Below the pieces are notes generated by a model. The model was given only the letters and a program-made list of their open reading frames with translations, was not told the origin of the DNA and ran no database searches. This document shows, piece by piece, positions 1 through 12,752 of a DNA stretch of 64,000 nt. Origin of the DNA: Rhabdornis inornatus (Eukaryota; Chordata; Aves; Passeriformes; Rhabdornithidae). Numbering within the stretch: the first letter of the stretch is position 1; the number at the start of each line of letters is the position of its first letter. The stretch lies in the NCBI GenBank assembly GCA_013397075.1, contig VWZS01004848.1:256877-320876 (forward strand), given 5' to 3'. Position numbers and translations under genes: made by a program.

Positions 1-1596
1 TATTTTATTGTATCAGTTCTAACTGAATTTTCAAACACTAAGACCTATAGGAAGCCCGAAACCTCTAGGGCCAGTGGAATTTCAGCCTTTGTCTCAGCTG
101 CTGCAATTATAGATGGAAGCTTTTAGGTGGCTGTGTTTTTAGAGTTTCCTATTCATTATGCTAGCTTTTTGGAAATAATTTTTCTAAGTGCATTACCTTA
201 ATGCATTATGTAGGAAAGTCTGGACAGCTAATTATTCTGGACACTTAAAAGTTAGTAATTTAAGTGCTCTTGGTGTCTAATTCTTGCTCGTCACTGTATT
301 GTTATTGAGGCATGTAAAAAAACATGACCTCACTTGCCAGCTTCTCAAACACGTGTACAGAGAATAATAGATCTTTAGTTTAACTCTGCTCATACTCCTA
401 CATGTTATCAGAGAACAAGTTCCTTTTTGGTTTTATTTTATCAATGAATGAAGCCTATGAAACAGCAGTTCCTTTGAATTTATCTATGCTTATGTTTCCA
501 GAACTTTCGAAATTAATAAACACTGGGCATTGATATCTATAATCTAGAGGATTTTTAAAGGCAGTCACATACTCTATGATTTTACCTGCTTCACTGAGGA
601 GATTGAGGCAAAGGGCCTCTAAATCCTTAATTACCAATGTACCAGATAGACAGAGCACAGAAGGGATTTTCACATTAGTAAGATAAGGCTATTTTAATTT
701 GTTCACAAGACTAAAAAAATGGTTACTCCTGAAATCCATTAATAAAGCAAGTCATTATCTGAACACGTTAGTTCTCAAAATTAGGATTAATACATTACTT
801 TCCTAAACTTACATGTATAATTTCTTGGTTTTTTCAAAGTAGGAAATAATTGCATTTTAGTCTAAAGTGTAGATTCCATGTAAGAATCATAATGTCATTA
901 ATGTCTTTAAAATACACATTCTAATCACTTTGACTAATTTTTATATACCAAAAAATCTGTTCCACAGTCATCTGCTAATAAGTTAATTTTGTTTAAAAAG
1001 TTTCTGATGTTGGGACAGCCTACTGTATGCTGATGAATTTTAGGATTTTTAATTTTTTTTCAATTTAAATGATGGATTTTTAAATTTTTGCATACAATTT
1101 CAAAAGTAATTACCAGTCTCATTCACGGACCTTAGTAAACTACTTAGTGTCTTCCTGTTATTGATGGGAATGCTGTGAGCCGTGATTCAGAGAAGTGCAT
1201 ATATGTAGCCTTGCTGGTCAGAGAAAAGCATAATGGAAATAAATCCTTAGCATTAAGGTTAAAATGCTCCTGGTATTAGTAAAACAAAGACTATGGCTTC
1301 AGATAATGAGAGGAAAAGACAACAATTTTCACAGGATTTGTCAAGGAGTTTTCAAACACTTGAGTCCTAGGGTTTATTTTTTCATTTTTTATTTTTGCGT
1401 GGACAAAGGGGAGACATTACTTGTTTTTTCCAGAATTCTCTGCTGGATGTATATTTAACTGTTAATCAAAAAGCCTGAAAGTTTATGGAAACATTTCTAC
1501 CAATACCCTTGGCCTTTGGAGCAACCTGTTATCCTAATGAAAAGCCAGTAATGTGGGCATTTTTAAATTATGAACCACAAATCTAAAGGTGAAATT
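1..1596. other. Unique AT-rich DNA, no gene seen
   Basis: Open frames here are short and of ordinary AT-rich composition, with no recognisable protein motif. I see no interspersed repeat that I recognise. Confidence 0.5.
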
Positions 1597-1707
1597 TATA
1601 TAGATAGATATAGATATAGATTAGATATAGACATAGATAGATTAGATATAGATATAGGTATAGATAGATATAGATATAGATGATATAGATATAGATAGAT
1701 ATAGATT
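1597..1707. repeat. TAGATA/TAGATATAGA microsatellite
   Basis: About 110 bp of imperfect tandem TAGATA and TAGATATAGA units, with interruptions such as TTAGATA and GACATAGATAG. It is the mirror image (reverse complement) of the TATCTA array at 2759-2880. The mixed 4- and 6-base units suggest an old, interrupted array. Confidence 0.95.
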
Positions 1708-2758
1708 TGAAAATATTTAAAGATGCTATAAATGCATTATTTGATATATTGAATTCTCTTCAGCCTGTTGAATACTATTGTATGGATACCTATATTAATA
1801 TAGCTCTTCTCTAATTTGGTTCTGTAGCTCCTATTTTGTTTCTGATTCAGAATTCAGCAGAATAAGAGACTGTATTAAGAGGTATTCCATCTCTGAAGTA
1901 GGGTGTTGCAAACACACTTTTCTTTCAACTCCACTAAAAAAGAGTCAGATCAGATCAGATGAAGTGTTATACAACATAATTTGCCCGTAGCTTCCTTTGC
2001 CTTTGAATAATTCACTGCTGCTTGAATATCCTCTAGTTCTGATCCTCAGAACTACTCAAGCCCATCAGGCACTCTTGCTGGAATGTTGCACTCAGTTACC
2101 ACATGCTCTGATTGGCATCCAGCTCCCAGATTTCTGTAAGCAAGACTGTTCTTCAGTCTGGAGCAACACAACACCACAAACATCCCACTTATGTTTGTAC
2201 AAACATTCATTGATAAGAGACAGAGTCCTAACAGTTATCCATGTTTTCCTTTGCAGTCTTCAGAAATGAAGAAAATATGATCTGATGGGGTTTTTTTGTT
2301 GTCTAAATACTATATTTAATTGAAAATACAGTGTCATATAAAAATATGTATTTCAGGATGATTTTTTATAATTGGATTTGACATCTTGTGTAGCGATGGG
2401 ATTGGAGAGTTTTATCTTTTTGTTTTAGCTTTATTCTTTTAATTTTTTTTGTTTGTTTGCTTAGCTGTTTTTATCCCTGAACCCTGATACAGTATATGTG
2501 CTCTTCCCTTGATTTCAATATCTCTCTGTTCTGTACAAAGATGTAAAATCATTCAATTAATCTGCCTTTAATCGTAATGGTAAGAGAGATCAAAGTAGGT
2601 GGCATTCTCTCAGCTTCATATCTGTAAGTCGTTTTTAAATTACAGAGAAAATATTGACATCTCAATGCCTAAAACAACAAAACAAATCTGTTCCCATGGA
2701 GCCTCAGAAAAAAAGCATAAAAGTTTAAAAACTTGAAAGATAAAAAAGAATAAACAAA
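1708..2758. other. Unique AT-rich DNA between two complementary microsatellites
   Basis: No gene or known repeat recognised. It is the roughly 1-kb spacer between two arrays of opposite orientation. Confidence 0.5.
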
Positions 2759-2880
2759 ATATCTATCTATATCTATATAATCTATATAATCTATATAATC
2801 TATATTATGTATATTATCTATATAATCTATATATCTATATCTAATCTATATCTATACCTGTATGTCTATCCATATATATG
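2759..2880. repeat. TATCTA / TATAATC microsatellite
   Basis: About 120 bp of imperfect ATCTAT, ATCTATAT and CTATATAAT units. The array reads as the reverse complement of the one at 1597-1707, so the two could pair as a long imperfect inverted repeat. Internal runs of a 9-base CTATATAAT unit form a local sub-array at about 2770-2800. Confidence 0.95.
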
Positions 2881-3331
2881 AAGATTTTATTCTATGTGTT
2901 AGACGTTACCCATAAGCCCAGGAACAAAGAAGCTGTGGAAAAGTCTTATGCCCTTAAAGTCTCCAGAGTTTTGTTTTACTTCTGACTTTTGGAGACCAGT
3001 TTTACTGGCCATAAATGTCTCTAGTATGTGTCCACCTGTCTGCAGACTGATGCTAGAAGAAACGCTAGTGACTCTTCTTTAGTTCCCAATAATATATTCC
3101 CAATAATGTATTCCAGCACCAAGTGAATCTCTCAGATGCAAATGGCAACAAAATTCAGGTCCGTATGCAGGGCTCTGCGAGAAGTGTTTAAGCAGCCCTA
3201 ATGTTCAACAAAGATGGAGACATCAATTGCACTGTTCATTAACCTGCTTTCATTAGGATTTCCATTTATTTAAAACGTCTGTTTCAGAAGACAGACCTGA
3301 CAGATGACCTGTATGCAACCTCTGCCATTTT
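2881..3331. other. Unique DNA, no gene seen
   Basis: The stretch has slightly higher GC than its surroundings (around 3110-3300) but no recognisable coding or repeat content. Confidence 0.45.
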
Positions 3332-3575
3332 GGAATCACAGAATCACAGACTGAGATTGGAAGGGACCACAGAGGGTCATCTGGTCCCACCTCCCTGCTC
3401 AAGCAGGGTCATCCTGGAGCACATGGCACAGCATTGTGTCCAGATGGTTCTTGAGCATTTCCACTGAGGGAGACTCCATAACCTCTCTAAAAACCTGTTC
3501 CACTGCTCAGTCACCTGCACAGTAAAGAAGCTCTTTCTCATATTCAGATGGTGCACATTCAGCATGCAGTTTCGA
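3332..3575 (-). mobile_element. CR1 LINE, 3-prime tail, 5-prime truncated
   Basis: On the plus strand it begins with AATCACAGAATCACAGA, the reverse complement of the short-tandem 3-prime end of avian CR1. It continues into the GGAAGGGACC...CATCTGGTCCCACC block that is typical of CR1. Read on the minus strand, the region 3377-3565 translates to a decayed form of the CR1 ORF2 C-terminus, including FFTVQVTEQWNR, where intact CR1 proteins have an FFT.RV..WNRLP pattern. Only about 240 bp survives, so it is a dead 5-prime-truncated copy. The exact subfamily cannot be told by eye. Confidence 0.85.
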
Positions 3576-4310
3576 AGTTTTGCAGCAAAACGAGATTAAA
3601 AAATAGTATTTATGACAACAATAGCAGGCTTCAGACAAAGACTAGGTAAAAAATTACTTTTCAGGCTTTATTTCTTCAGACACTAATATTTTGTACAGAT
3701 TTTTTAGTGTAAAAAGACTTTTCTAATTATCTTTTAAAACTAAAATATATTTGACTAATAGAATTAAAATCCAAACATTTAAGTAACGTTGCTGTTATGA
3801 GTTCTTTTGCTGTAATACAGAGGAAAAATGTTTTATATATTTTAAAATGGAGGAGGTATGTGAAGAGAAAGTAGAAAAATGTATACACATAAATTAAAAA
3901 TCTTTCATAATGAATAATAGTAACCATGAGAAAAACACAAAACAAAAACAAAAAGACAAACTACTTACAATGTCCCTGCAGGTTTAAGATGAAGATATTA
4001 AAGTCAGTCTTTCCATATATTAGATTCAGATTATAATGTAAAAGAAATATGATTTGTGCTGAATTTTGAAATGGGACTAATAAAGGACAAAAACTGCCAA
4101 AGTTTTAATTACCTATGATTTTTCTATATACAGGAACTGAATGCTGCAAACAACCACTGAATTTCTCCAGTTCTCACTGGTTATAGCAGGAAATATTGTG
4201 GTCTGTAATCTTTTGGTAAACATTTCTGTTTTTGTGCACAGAGCTTGAGACCTTGGGTCACTTGTGTTGTTGCCAAACTTTGTAGGTATGACTGAAACTG
4301 CTTCAATATA
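3576..4310. other. Unique AT-rich DNA, no gene seen
   Basis: The open frames are low-complexity Phe/Tyr/Leu-rich translations of AT-rich sequence, with nothing that suggests a gene. Confidence 0.45.
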
Positions 4311-4385
4311 AAAACAAATGAAACAAAACAAAACAAAGCAAGCAAACCAACAAACCCAAAGCAAACAAAATAAAACCCAAAACAA
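4311..4385. repeat. A/C-rich AAAAC-type low-complexity tract
   Basis: Runs of AAAAC, AAAC and AAACC units on the plus strand, about 75 bp. It is one of several similar A+C-rich tracts in the window. Confidence 0.85.
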
Positions 4386-4583
4386 GCTGTAATTTAGTAA
4401 ATATATTTTTACTACCAACTGTAGTCATATTGAAACAAATTATACTGAAGCTAAAACAGGATTTTTACACAATTCTACAGAGAGAATTGTCAAAATTTTT
4501 AATAGCTGTATAATTTCTGGTCTTGACTCTAAATGTTTTTTTCCTCCACTTGAGAACTCTTGGTCATTTCTTGAGAAGATTAC

Positions 4584-4742
4584 CTTCATTCCAAGTTCAC
4601 AAGGCAAATCGCAATTTTTTGATGGAGAGTGGTAAGACTTGATATTATGGCACTTTTCAGACAAACAATCTTCTGCAGTCTCTGTGACTAATGAAGTAAG
4701 GAAAATTCCTGACCTGAAAGGTTTATCATCCAAAGCACCAAT
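4584..4742 (-). other. Candidate internal exon (unassigned)
   Basis: On the minus strand a pyrimidine-rich run (TTTCTTTTCTCTCT) ends in AG at 4744-4743. A 159-base segment with no stop follows and ends ATGAAG, directly before a donor-like GTAATC (GT at 4583-4582). The length is exactly 53 codons, so such an exon would be phase 0 on both sides. The translation starts IGALDDKPFRSG and ends CDLPCELGMK; it has four cysteines and mixed polar residues, which looks less random than the nearby AT-driven frames. The frame stays open downstream to a stop near 4440. I do not recognise the protein family, and a chance ORF next to chance splice sites is quite possible. Confidence 0.25.
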
Positions 4743-5435
4743 CTAGAGAGAAAAGAAATAATTTCAAAAATAGTGGCTAGTCTACGTCTCAAGGTATTAG
4801 AGAAGAAGACAGTGACTGAGATTACAAAGTCACAGAGACATGTAACTCACATTGGACTTTTATATACTCTTTGGTATTCTCTTTTTGATTTTCAGTTAGA
4901 GAAGACAGATGGTTCTGGATGATACAGGAAATATGAGACTTTAGATGGAATTTAAGTGACAAATGAATGGGCACTGGTGGGACCATTGGCTTTTAGGCTG
5001 AGGCTGACACAGAGCATATGTGCAAATGCAAAGCAGTGTAGAAAAGCAGATGCAATGAGCTGCAGATGATTAAAGGCAGCAGAGAGAAACTTTTAAACTT
5101 TTTGATGTATTCATGTCTTTTGAGCAGTAGTCAGAGTTAATATTTTTTTTTATTTTCTACTCATACCTTGGAAAAGTCATTAGTATTTGGAACAGACCCA
5201 TTCAAGCTTCACCAGGATTAAAAACCATAGTTATTTTCTACAGCTATGACTCCCAGTGAAAAATTAGCTGTCCTTAACAATAAAGTTATTTAAAATTTTT
5301 GGCATTTTAAATTAACCTGGAAAAGCCTGTCTATTTAGGCGCTCTGAGCTACAATGGATTGCTTCAGTGACCATGGTAGCATTTTTCAGTAGTTAAAATT
5401 GTTTCAGAGAAATAATTTTAGAGAGTCCAGTTCTC
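4743..5435. other. Unique DNA, no gene seen
   Basis: Apart from the pyrimidine tract upstream (on the minus strand) of the candidate exon, nothing is recognised here. Confidence 0.45.
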
Positions 5436-5454
5436 AAAAAAAAAAAAAAAAAAA
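5436..5454. repeat. Poly-A run of 19
   Basis: A homopolymer of 19 A on the plus strand. There is no processed pseudogene or retrocopy that I can see on its 5-prime side. Confidence 0.9.
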
Positions 5455-5754
5455 GGAAGTTGGATAAAGAATTATAGCTGGTGTACTATGGAAGGATCTT
5501 TGAGATTTTTCACTTAATTCCCACTAGAGTGTAGTTTAAAACCAATTAAATTTGAGGAATTATGTTAGGAAGGTTGGGGGAAAGTTGTGAAGAAAAACAA
5601 AATCAAAAACAGAAATTAGAATAAGTCGAGAATTTTTTTCTTTTAGTCTTAAAACAGTAAATTGTCATGGTTGTTGCTGGTTTAGTTCTAACATGGAAAA
5701 TAGTTTAATGGCTGAATCATGTGGAACAGGGAAATTTTCTAAATTTACCTCAAG

Positions 5755-5955
5755 CAGCCATGGAATCACACAGGAGAAGAAACCTGTTGAGGTTGTCTAG
5801 TCCAAGCCATCACTTAAAGCATGGTTAGGCAGAGCACCTTGCCTAGGGCTATGTCCAGTTGGGTTTTGACTACTCAAGGTGTTAAACCTTTTTGAGACTC
5901 ACCAACCCCTCTGGGAAACTTGATCCTATGTTCGGTCACGTTCACAATGAAATAT
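5755..5955 (-). mobile_element. CR1 LINE, 3-prime tail, eroded
   Basis: The plus strand starts GGAATCACACAGGAG and runs through a block containing GTCCAGTTGGGTTTTGA and CTCTGGGAAACTTGATCC. On the minus strand this follows the order of the end of CR1 ORF2 and its short 3-prime UTR: a decayed LPREVVESP region, then KTQLD, then the GGACTAGAC...CCT block. Substitutions are many, so it is an older copy than the CR1 at 16.3 kb. Confidence 0.75.
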
Positions 5956-8469
5956 GCTGTACATTTGGTAATTACCTATTTAATTAATTATGGCATGAAG
6001 TAAGTGGAGATAATGTCCTGCAGAATGGAAGATAAGCAGGCAAAGGCCAAAGCCCTGTATTTTTTGTCTAATCTGCCCAAGGTGATATTAGGGTAAATAA
6101 TCCTTGAACTTTTAGGTTTTATCTAAGATGCAGAAAGCCTGAAGGTACTGCCTGTCCTGAAGGCACTCACTGATTGCAGTGGTGTTCATACTGGACAATG
6201 TCTGTTGGGTCTTGTTGCAGACATACATAGGCCTCTATCCATCCACTGTGAAGAACACAAGAACAAAAGGACTCTTGTATGTTTTATGTCATATTTCTGC
6301 TGATATTTCTGTGCTAAACTGGAGAGAAAGAGAGGCTGATGTATGAAACCTCATCATGTTACAGTTCCTAAAGGAGAGCATTTTCATCTGTAGTTGTTGG
6401 AACAGTCTTTAATTTTTTTTCTTTCAGAAAATGTCAACCTGATTTATTATATCTCTCTTGCTCAATGTGACAGAGTATAATATCAAGAGAAGTCAGGGAA
6501 TGCGGGCTTTTAATGCACAATTCCAGCTGAGAAATTGCTCCAGAGATGCAAAATAAAACACACTTATTGCCTGCCCATTCCTGATGCTCACACTCCTACA
6601 AAGGTTACAGCAGTGGAAGAGTTGGGTGAATTTTGCATTTTCTGGAGGAGTAGGAAGAAGGAATAGAGCCACTTGTCACCCTTCAAATATATAGCAATGG
6701 TGATGCAATCAGGAGTGTTTGTTTCCTAGAAAGGTTAATGCAAGATGACTTTTTTCTTACAAATTTTTGAAAGGACTGAAGAGTTGGTATTTAAATAAAA
6801 GTAAAATGTGTTCAGATAAGATTGTGATATGCCATGTTTTGAATATGCTGTACTCTCCCCAAGCATTGGAGTTCATTTATCAAGTGGATTTCTTCTCTTA
6901 AGATTTATCATGGTCTCCTGATTAGATGAGGAGATTTTTCAAAATTTAGTACCCACATAATAGAATTCATTAAAAATAATTCTTGTTATAATGGACAGTG
7001 GAAGCTGGAAGAAGAAAGGAGCCAGGAGGTACTCCAACTTTTGTTTTCACAGGACTCTTCAACTGAATGCAAGAGGTGTTTTGTAAGAGAAAGCAGTTGG
7101 TTGTAAGAGATATATTGTAAGAGAAAATAAATACAATTAACAAAACAAATGAAACTATGCAAAAGCTCATATTGCTCATTACAATTTTGATTGAAAATGC
7201 CACCTCTAGATGTCATTTTTGGACATATTATGACATTTTTGTACTTAAGTATGCATGTGAATTACCTGAGAAAGGCAGCAGAAGATGCTTGCTAGGCACA
7301 GATATGGGAAAGGGGCTCTGAAACTCTGGGAAGGGATTGCAGCCCTAGAGCTGCTTCATGCCTATCTGACTCCAGAGCAGGTGTGGGATGTGTCTACTCC
7401 ATTATGTCCTTCACCCTTTCTGACTTTTTTCAACTTTCACTATTCATTGAAACTCTGATGACTTGATGAATATGAACACCAATTTTAAACATTTGCTGTT
7501 CCTCTTCAAATTTTCTTCATTCTTGAGTGATTCTTATGCAGGCTACACAAGCACAGTATAAATATTGGATATCTATACAAGGCTAATATCTATCAGTTTA
7601 GTTTTATGTAGGCAATACTAATATTAAAAATCTATTTTGTGATTTTTTTTTTCCTAATTGTTCCCTTAAATTGGAACTTTTTTGTTGTGTCCTTCCTTTT
7701 GCTGTTAATAAATTTTCACAGACAGTGAATGTTGATTCTCTTAGTGCCCCGCTTAATTTTCAAAGAGGTAGAAAATTCATATGACTAACAGTGCCAAAGC
7801 TAAATGGGCTTATATGTTCCCAGAAATTCTGTATTCTCTTTGATTACAGGTGTACAGGCTGGGCAGACATTTTTTAGATATACTCAGTGTTTTCCCTAAT
7901 TTAAGTTCCTCAAAGTAACTGAATGTAGAATAGCCAGATGATAGAACTCTGCAATTCTCCTAAGTAACCAAGCACAGAGTACCCAGTTTTTCACATTTCA
8001 ACCATGCCACAGTCATAGAGATTAGTTCTTGCATTGGTATCTCAAAATATATCAACACTTAAAGGAATCTGCTTGTTGTCCTTTACTAAAAATCATCCAT
8101 TGGGGGTAAAGTTTAAGACTATCAAACTGCACAAATTCTAAATAAAGTAGGCTAGTCCAGAAGTGCTCTTTGGCCTGGTAAATTTTCTAAGCAGCATAGC
8201 CAAGTCAGGAAAACCTTTAAATGCAGGCCAAACTTAATGCAGTTTTCTAACTGATTGTCCTGCAGATTGCAGGCTTTTTCTTTTCTTTGATATCTGTGAT
8301 ATCTTTGGCCTGTGACATGTCAACAATGTTATTCCTGCCTTTAACGAAGGGATCCCAGATGCAATTTCTTCCTCTCACCTACTTTGCCTTCAGTTAATGT
8401 AGTGTTATATCTTGAGAGTGTAGCAACAAAAAAAATTATGTGGTAAACCTGGCTTGGAAAGCTAAGCAT
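5956..8469. other. Unique AT-rich DNA, no gene seen
   Basis: I see no gene, no recognised repeat and no CpG island. Open frames are short. Confidence 0.45.
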
Positions 8470-8489
8470 GTGTATATATATATATATAC
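8470..8489. repeat. Short TA dinucleotide run
   Basis: About nine uninterrupted TA units within otherwise unique sequence. Confidence 0.9.
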
Positions 8490-9879
8490 GGAAAAGGGCA
8501 TGCAAAGGACATATTTAAAGTAACTAACTCAAAAAAATAAACATGCTAATAAATATTTCTGATTACATAAGTATGGCTTTGGGGACTCAGTAAGTATATT
8601 TGCATAGATTTTGTTTGAGATTTGAAACAGTACAAGACCCAGATTGGTAAGGGTTGAAGTTTTAGATTAATCTTTAATGTAGACTGTGAATAAGATGATT
8701 ATTCACATGCTTTAGTGATATGCTGAATGGTCGTGAGAGAAGTCTTTTTCACTTAAGGAGTGTTTCAAGGACTGGGAGAATACCCTGGTCCACTATCACT
8801 TACAGAATCTATACTTTTACCCAACCTTTTGCACCTTAGAATGGAAAACTTCATTTATCTTTAATAGGCTTTCAGAGATTCCGAAGTCTTTATGTAGCGC
8901 TAGTGACAAGAATAAAAACTCATATTCTACAATTAGTAGTTCTTCATCAATCACTTTTATAAGATATGACAAAGTAACATGAATGTCAAACAAAAACATC
9001 ATCACAAGTAATAAGAAACCATAACTGTGACCTTAAGTGGAATTAATTAACCATTAAGTAACAGCATAAAAATTCAAAGTAGCCAAGGAGTTCATTTTTA
9101 GGGCAGTATTCATCTGAATATTTCATACAGAAAACAAAGCAAAACAAACAAAATTTACATTATTGGAAAATAGTCTAATAAAGCATTCTTAAAAAAAATC
9201 TATAAAGCAAATTTTCACAGTGGTAGAATACATAACTGGAAGGTAATGAAACAATACAATCCTTTTTAGCTGTCCCTTATCTGTCAGATAGGACGTGTCC
9301 AGGTTAAATTAAAGGATGGGACTGACTCCTTGGTTGTAGATGGAGGCATGCTTGGTAAGGAACATCAGTTGCCCAAGAGTCAGGTCCTCCAGGACATCAG
9401 GTATCATGTGTACCTAAAGAAGGACAGAAGAATAAGACAGAAGGACAACCCCACGACTGAAGTATTTTGTTGGGTTTTTTTTATCTCCGACTACCAATTA
9501 AATTAAATAGGCTTTTTGGCTCATTTATCCTTCAAACAAAGTACCTGTTCTACATTTTGTTGGGTCTCTGTAATGCTGACCTACCAGAGCAGAGGCATTA
9601 GGAAACAGAGATTGTAGAACTTCTGTTTCATGAGTTCTGAATGGACATGAAAATAAGGCAGTTTCTGAAGTTATCGCACTTAACCTATGTTATTCCTATG
9701 TCTATGTTAGAGAACTTAGATTATCTCTCTCTATATTTATACTGTAGGTGTATGGACACTTCTAGAGAGAGTTTCTACTTTGTTTAGATAATTTACTTCC
9801 CTGAGAATAGATTACGCCCTAGTTCCTGACTTGAGGTTATGAGATAAATTTGAGCCTGAAACTCTAGAATTAGATAGAG
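8490..9879. other. Unique AT-rich DNA, no gene seen
   Basis: No coding or repeat content recognised. Confidence 0.45.
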
Positions 9880-9894
9880 ATATATATATATATA
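9880..9894. repeat. Short AT dinucleotide run
   Basis: Seven or so AT units, preceded by TAGATAGAG. Confidence 0.85.
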
Positions 9895-10105
9895 CTACAC
9901 TTAAAAAGACTAGAGTGTTTCACCTCAGTGATGCCTATGTCCTGTTTTATGAATCTTTTATTTGGAGTATGACAAAATGTTACAAAAGCAATTAAGCAAT
10001 AGGAGACAGTGTTAAAGTCATTGCACCAATGGTCACAGGGCTGCTCAGGTCAGACTATGAAAACAGAGAAACATATAAGGAGCTTTTAATTAGATTTCAT
10101 TTAAT

Positions 10106-10240
10106 GTTGTCTTATTTTATTTTACATTTTATTTTATTTTATTTTATTTTATTTTATTTTATTTTATTTTATTTTATTTTATTTTATTTTGTCTTATTTT
10201 ATTTTGTCTAATTTTATTTTGTCTTATTTTATTTTGTCTT
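10106..10240. repeat. ATTTT pentanucleotide array with 15-base higher-order end
   Basis: A long run of ATTTT units spans about 10120-10190. At its 3-prime side the array shifts to a longer unit in which two ATTTT copies alternate with GTCTT, giving a 15-base higher-order repeat at about 10186-10240. The array is preceded by partly degenerate ATTTT copies from about 10106. The open frame across it is a repeat translation, not a gene. Confidence 0.95.
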
Positions 10241-10245
10241 GTTTG

Positions 10246-12752
10246 GGTTCCGACACTAAGAAGCTAGGGAGATTTAGAGCTACAGTTGTGTAGGATGTCT
10301 TACTTATCCTTGATCCTGTAAGTGTGCACCTGTTGTTACACACTCCTTCAGGATCTGACGTTATGTCATTCATTTCTTCCTTTTTTCTGAAAGATGCTGC
10401 TCATTAAATCACTGTGTTGAAAATAGAATGTGCTTCTGTATTGAATTTGTCTTCAAAGCTTAGGTTTTTGAACCGAATTTCATGCAGAGGTTGGCAAACA
10501 GAGTCTAAGCAGGAATTTGGAGGATGGTCATGTTATTGAGGTTGCTGAATCTTACCCTAGGGGGTTGGATTCTGTATTATTCATGCTGTGGGAAAGCTTC
10601 CTTAATTTATTTAGTGCTTTTGCAATTTGAATGAATTATTGTAAACTTCTTTATAGTAGAAAATAAATAAATTAATTAATAAAGCACAGTAATGATACAT
10701 AGGGTTTTGTTCTCTCTTTTGTGACTTGTCTGTCTACAAGGCAGATATGTACCCTAATCCAAAGAGATTAACCCTGCAATCCATAGATTAGCAATCTGAC
10801 AGACCTTTTACAAATCCAGCATTCATGCAGCTCCTGACCATAATCCAGCTCCTATTCCTTTATGTATTTGCTCGCACTCAAATTGGTTTTATAATGTCAA
10901 GTTATATGAAGACCAGCATTTTGGAAAAAAAAAAAAAGTTTAATAAAAAAGAAAAAGAAAAAGAGATTTTACCAAATATTTTAGCTAGTGAATGTATTCA
11001 AAGGAATCACCAGTTGAAATCTGTAGGTTTTTTTCCCAGTATTCATTCAATTTTTATGAACCAGTTAAGGAAACACTTGGACTCAAGGGTCGTAAAGAAA
11101 TGCATGAAATATACCATCAATTATACTTTAGATATCATTAAAAGAATTCAAAATTTTATGAAATTGATCATTAAACTAGCATGTTCAGAAAATAGTAGAA
11201 CCTTATTGAAATATATAATGTTTGGACTAACAGCCTTAAAACTAAACTTGTAATAATACAGTATTCTTGCTCAGGAACATGACTTGTTGAAATATTTTTT
11301 GAAAATAAATATTCTGACTGTAGAAAAATGTAAATGACCTTTAAGATCAAAAAATGTACACACCAAAGTAATACATGAATCTATATTTAAATCTTTTCTT
11401 AAGAGTCATGTTGAAGTATTGAATCCATTATTTTTATTCATTAAAAATAGTCTGGGGAAACAGCTGGAAATTGTCAGAAATGTCATTCAAGTCTTAGATA
11501 CATTTTTTAACCTCTACAATATGAATTATAGGAAAACAAAAGGTATAATTAGTACAAGACTCCTTTACAGACATTTTGAATATACTTGTTTCAAATGAAC
11601 TGCAATACAAAGTTGCCATACAATGTGCCCCTTTCTATTATATTTAGTAAAATGGATTTCTTGCTGTGATAAGTGATGCAATTGTAAATTTCAACAGAAA
11701 AGTGATTCTGATAAACAGTGGGTAGCACTTTTATTTAAGTAACAATGATGTTATTCAACAGCTATTATAAATGGTCTGAAATGTGATGCTATAGTCAAGA
11801 AAAACTGTGCAAAATTTGTTGTTATGTTTTAACATTGGAATTTTTGTCCTTGGGAAGAAATCCTGCGACCTGACTTCAAGTATCAACAATTTAAGAGTAT
11901 CAAAGAAGTAGCACTTCAGCATAAAGAATGATATGTCAGGCTTTTTTGCAACACTGTCAAGACTGAAACAATCCTTCAAAGCACCTAAAATTAAAGAAAT
12001 ATTTCAGGCTGTGTTTCTTAATTCATATCACATACAACTGGGTACTGTGAATAAGCCAAACAAGCTCATATATCCAGAGAAATCTATGTTGTCCTATACA
12101 AGTTTTTGAGCCTTATCATTACTGTCCAACAGGTACAGAACAAATAACAGAGATCTCTGCTCTAGAGAAGATGAATAAATACTCTGAAGTAAATTACCTA
12201 TCAACACTTCTTTGTCCAGTTAATAATGACACGGCAAAGCAGTTCTTTCTTAACTTTAGTCAGCACTCAGTCCCTGACTCAGGTCTTCCATGTGAAAAGC
12301 AGGGTAAGGTACTTTCTTCTTCATAAAAGACAAGTTATTTACTATGTGTAAATGTAGTGAGTGAAAAAAATGCTGAGGACTCATGCTCCTGGCATGAATA
12401 TGATGTTTGAAATTTGAACTTTCAAATCTCCTGGTTTGAAGTTCTCTTACTTTAGGACAACTAGAACTCCCTGGTAATGTTTCTTACACTCATCTGCTAG
12501 ATGCTACATTAAAGTTACTTATTTGTCTGAGAGTACCAACACAGAGATGAGAAAACTGGAAAGATTTCAGATTGTGAGTTTTATATAAGATAATTTAAAG
12601 TTTCTAAAATATCAGACTTCTCTATGTTTTCCTCTCCAAACTTCAGTTATGAGTAAACTGATGAAAAATATGATATTACAATAGGTCATACACCATGGTG
12701 GAATATTGGAAAGTTTCTAGAATTAAGAGGAAAATGTTACAGTCAAAAAACT
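10246..12752. other. Unique AT-rich DNA, no gene seen
   Basis: The region includes a 142-codon open frame at 10825-11253. Its Lys/Ile/Leu-rich translation reflects AT-rich composition and matches no family I recognise. Confidence 0.45.

Noticed and set aside
10825..11253. 142-codon open frame, the longest on the plus strand
   Set aside because: Lys/Ile/Leu-rich product from AT-rich sequence, with a poly-Lys stretch from an A-run, no motif and no splice or promoter context.
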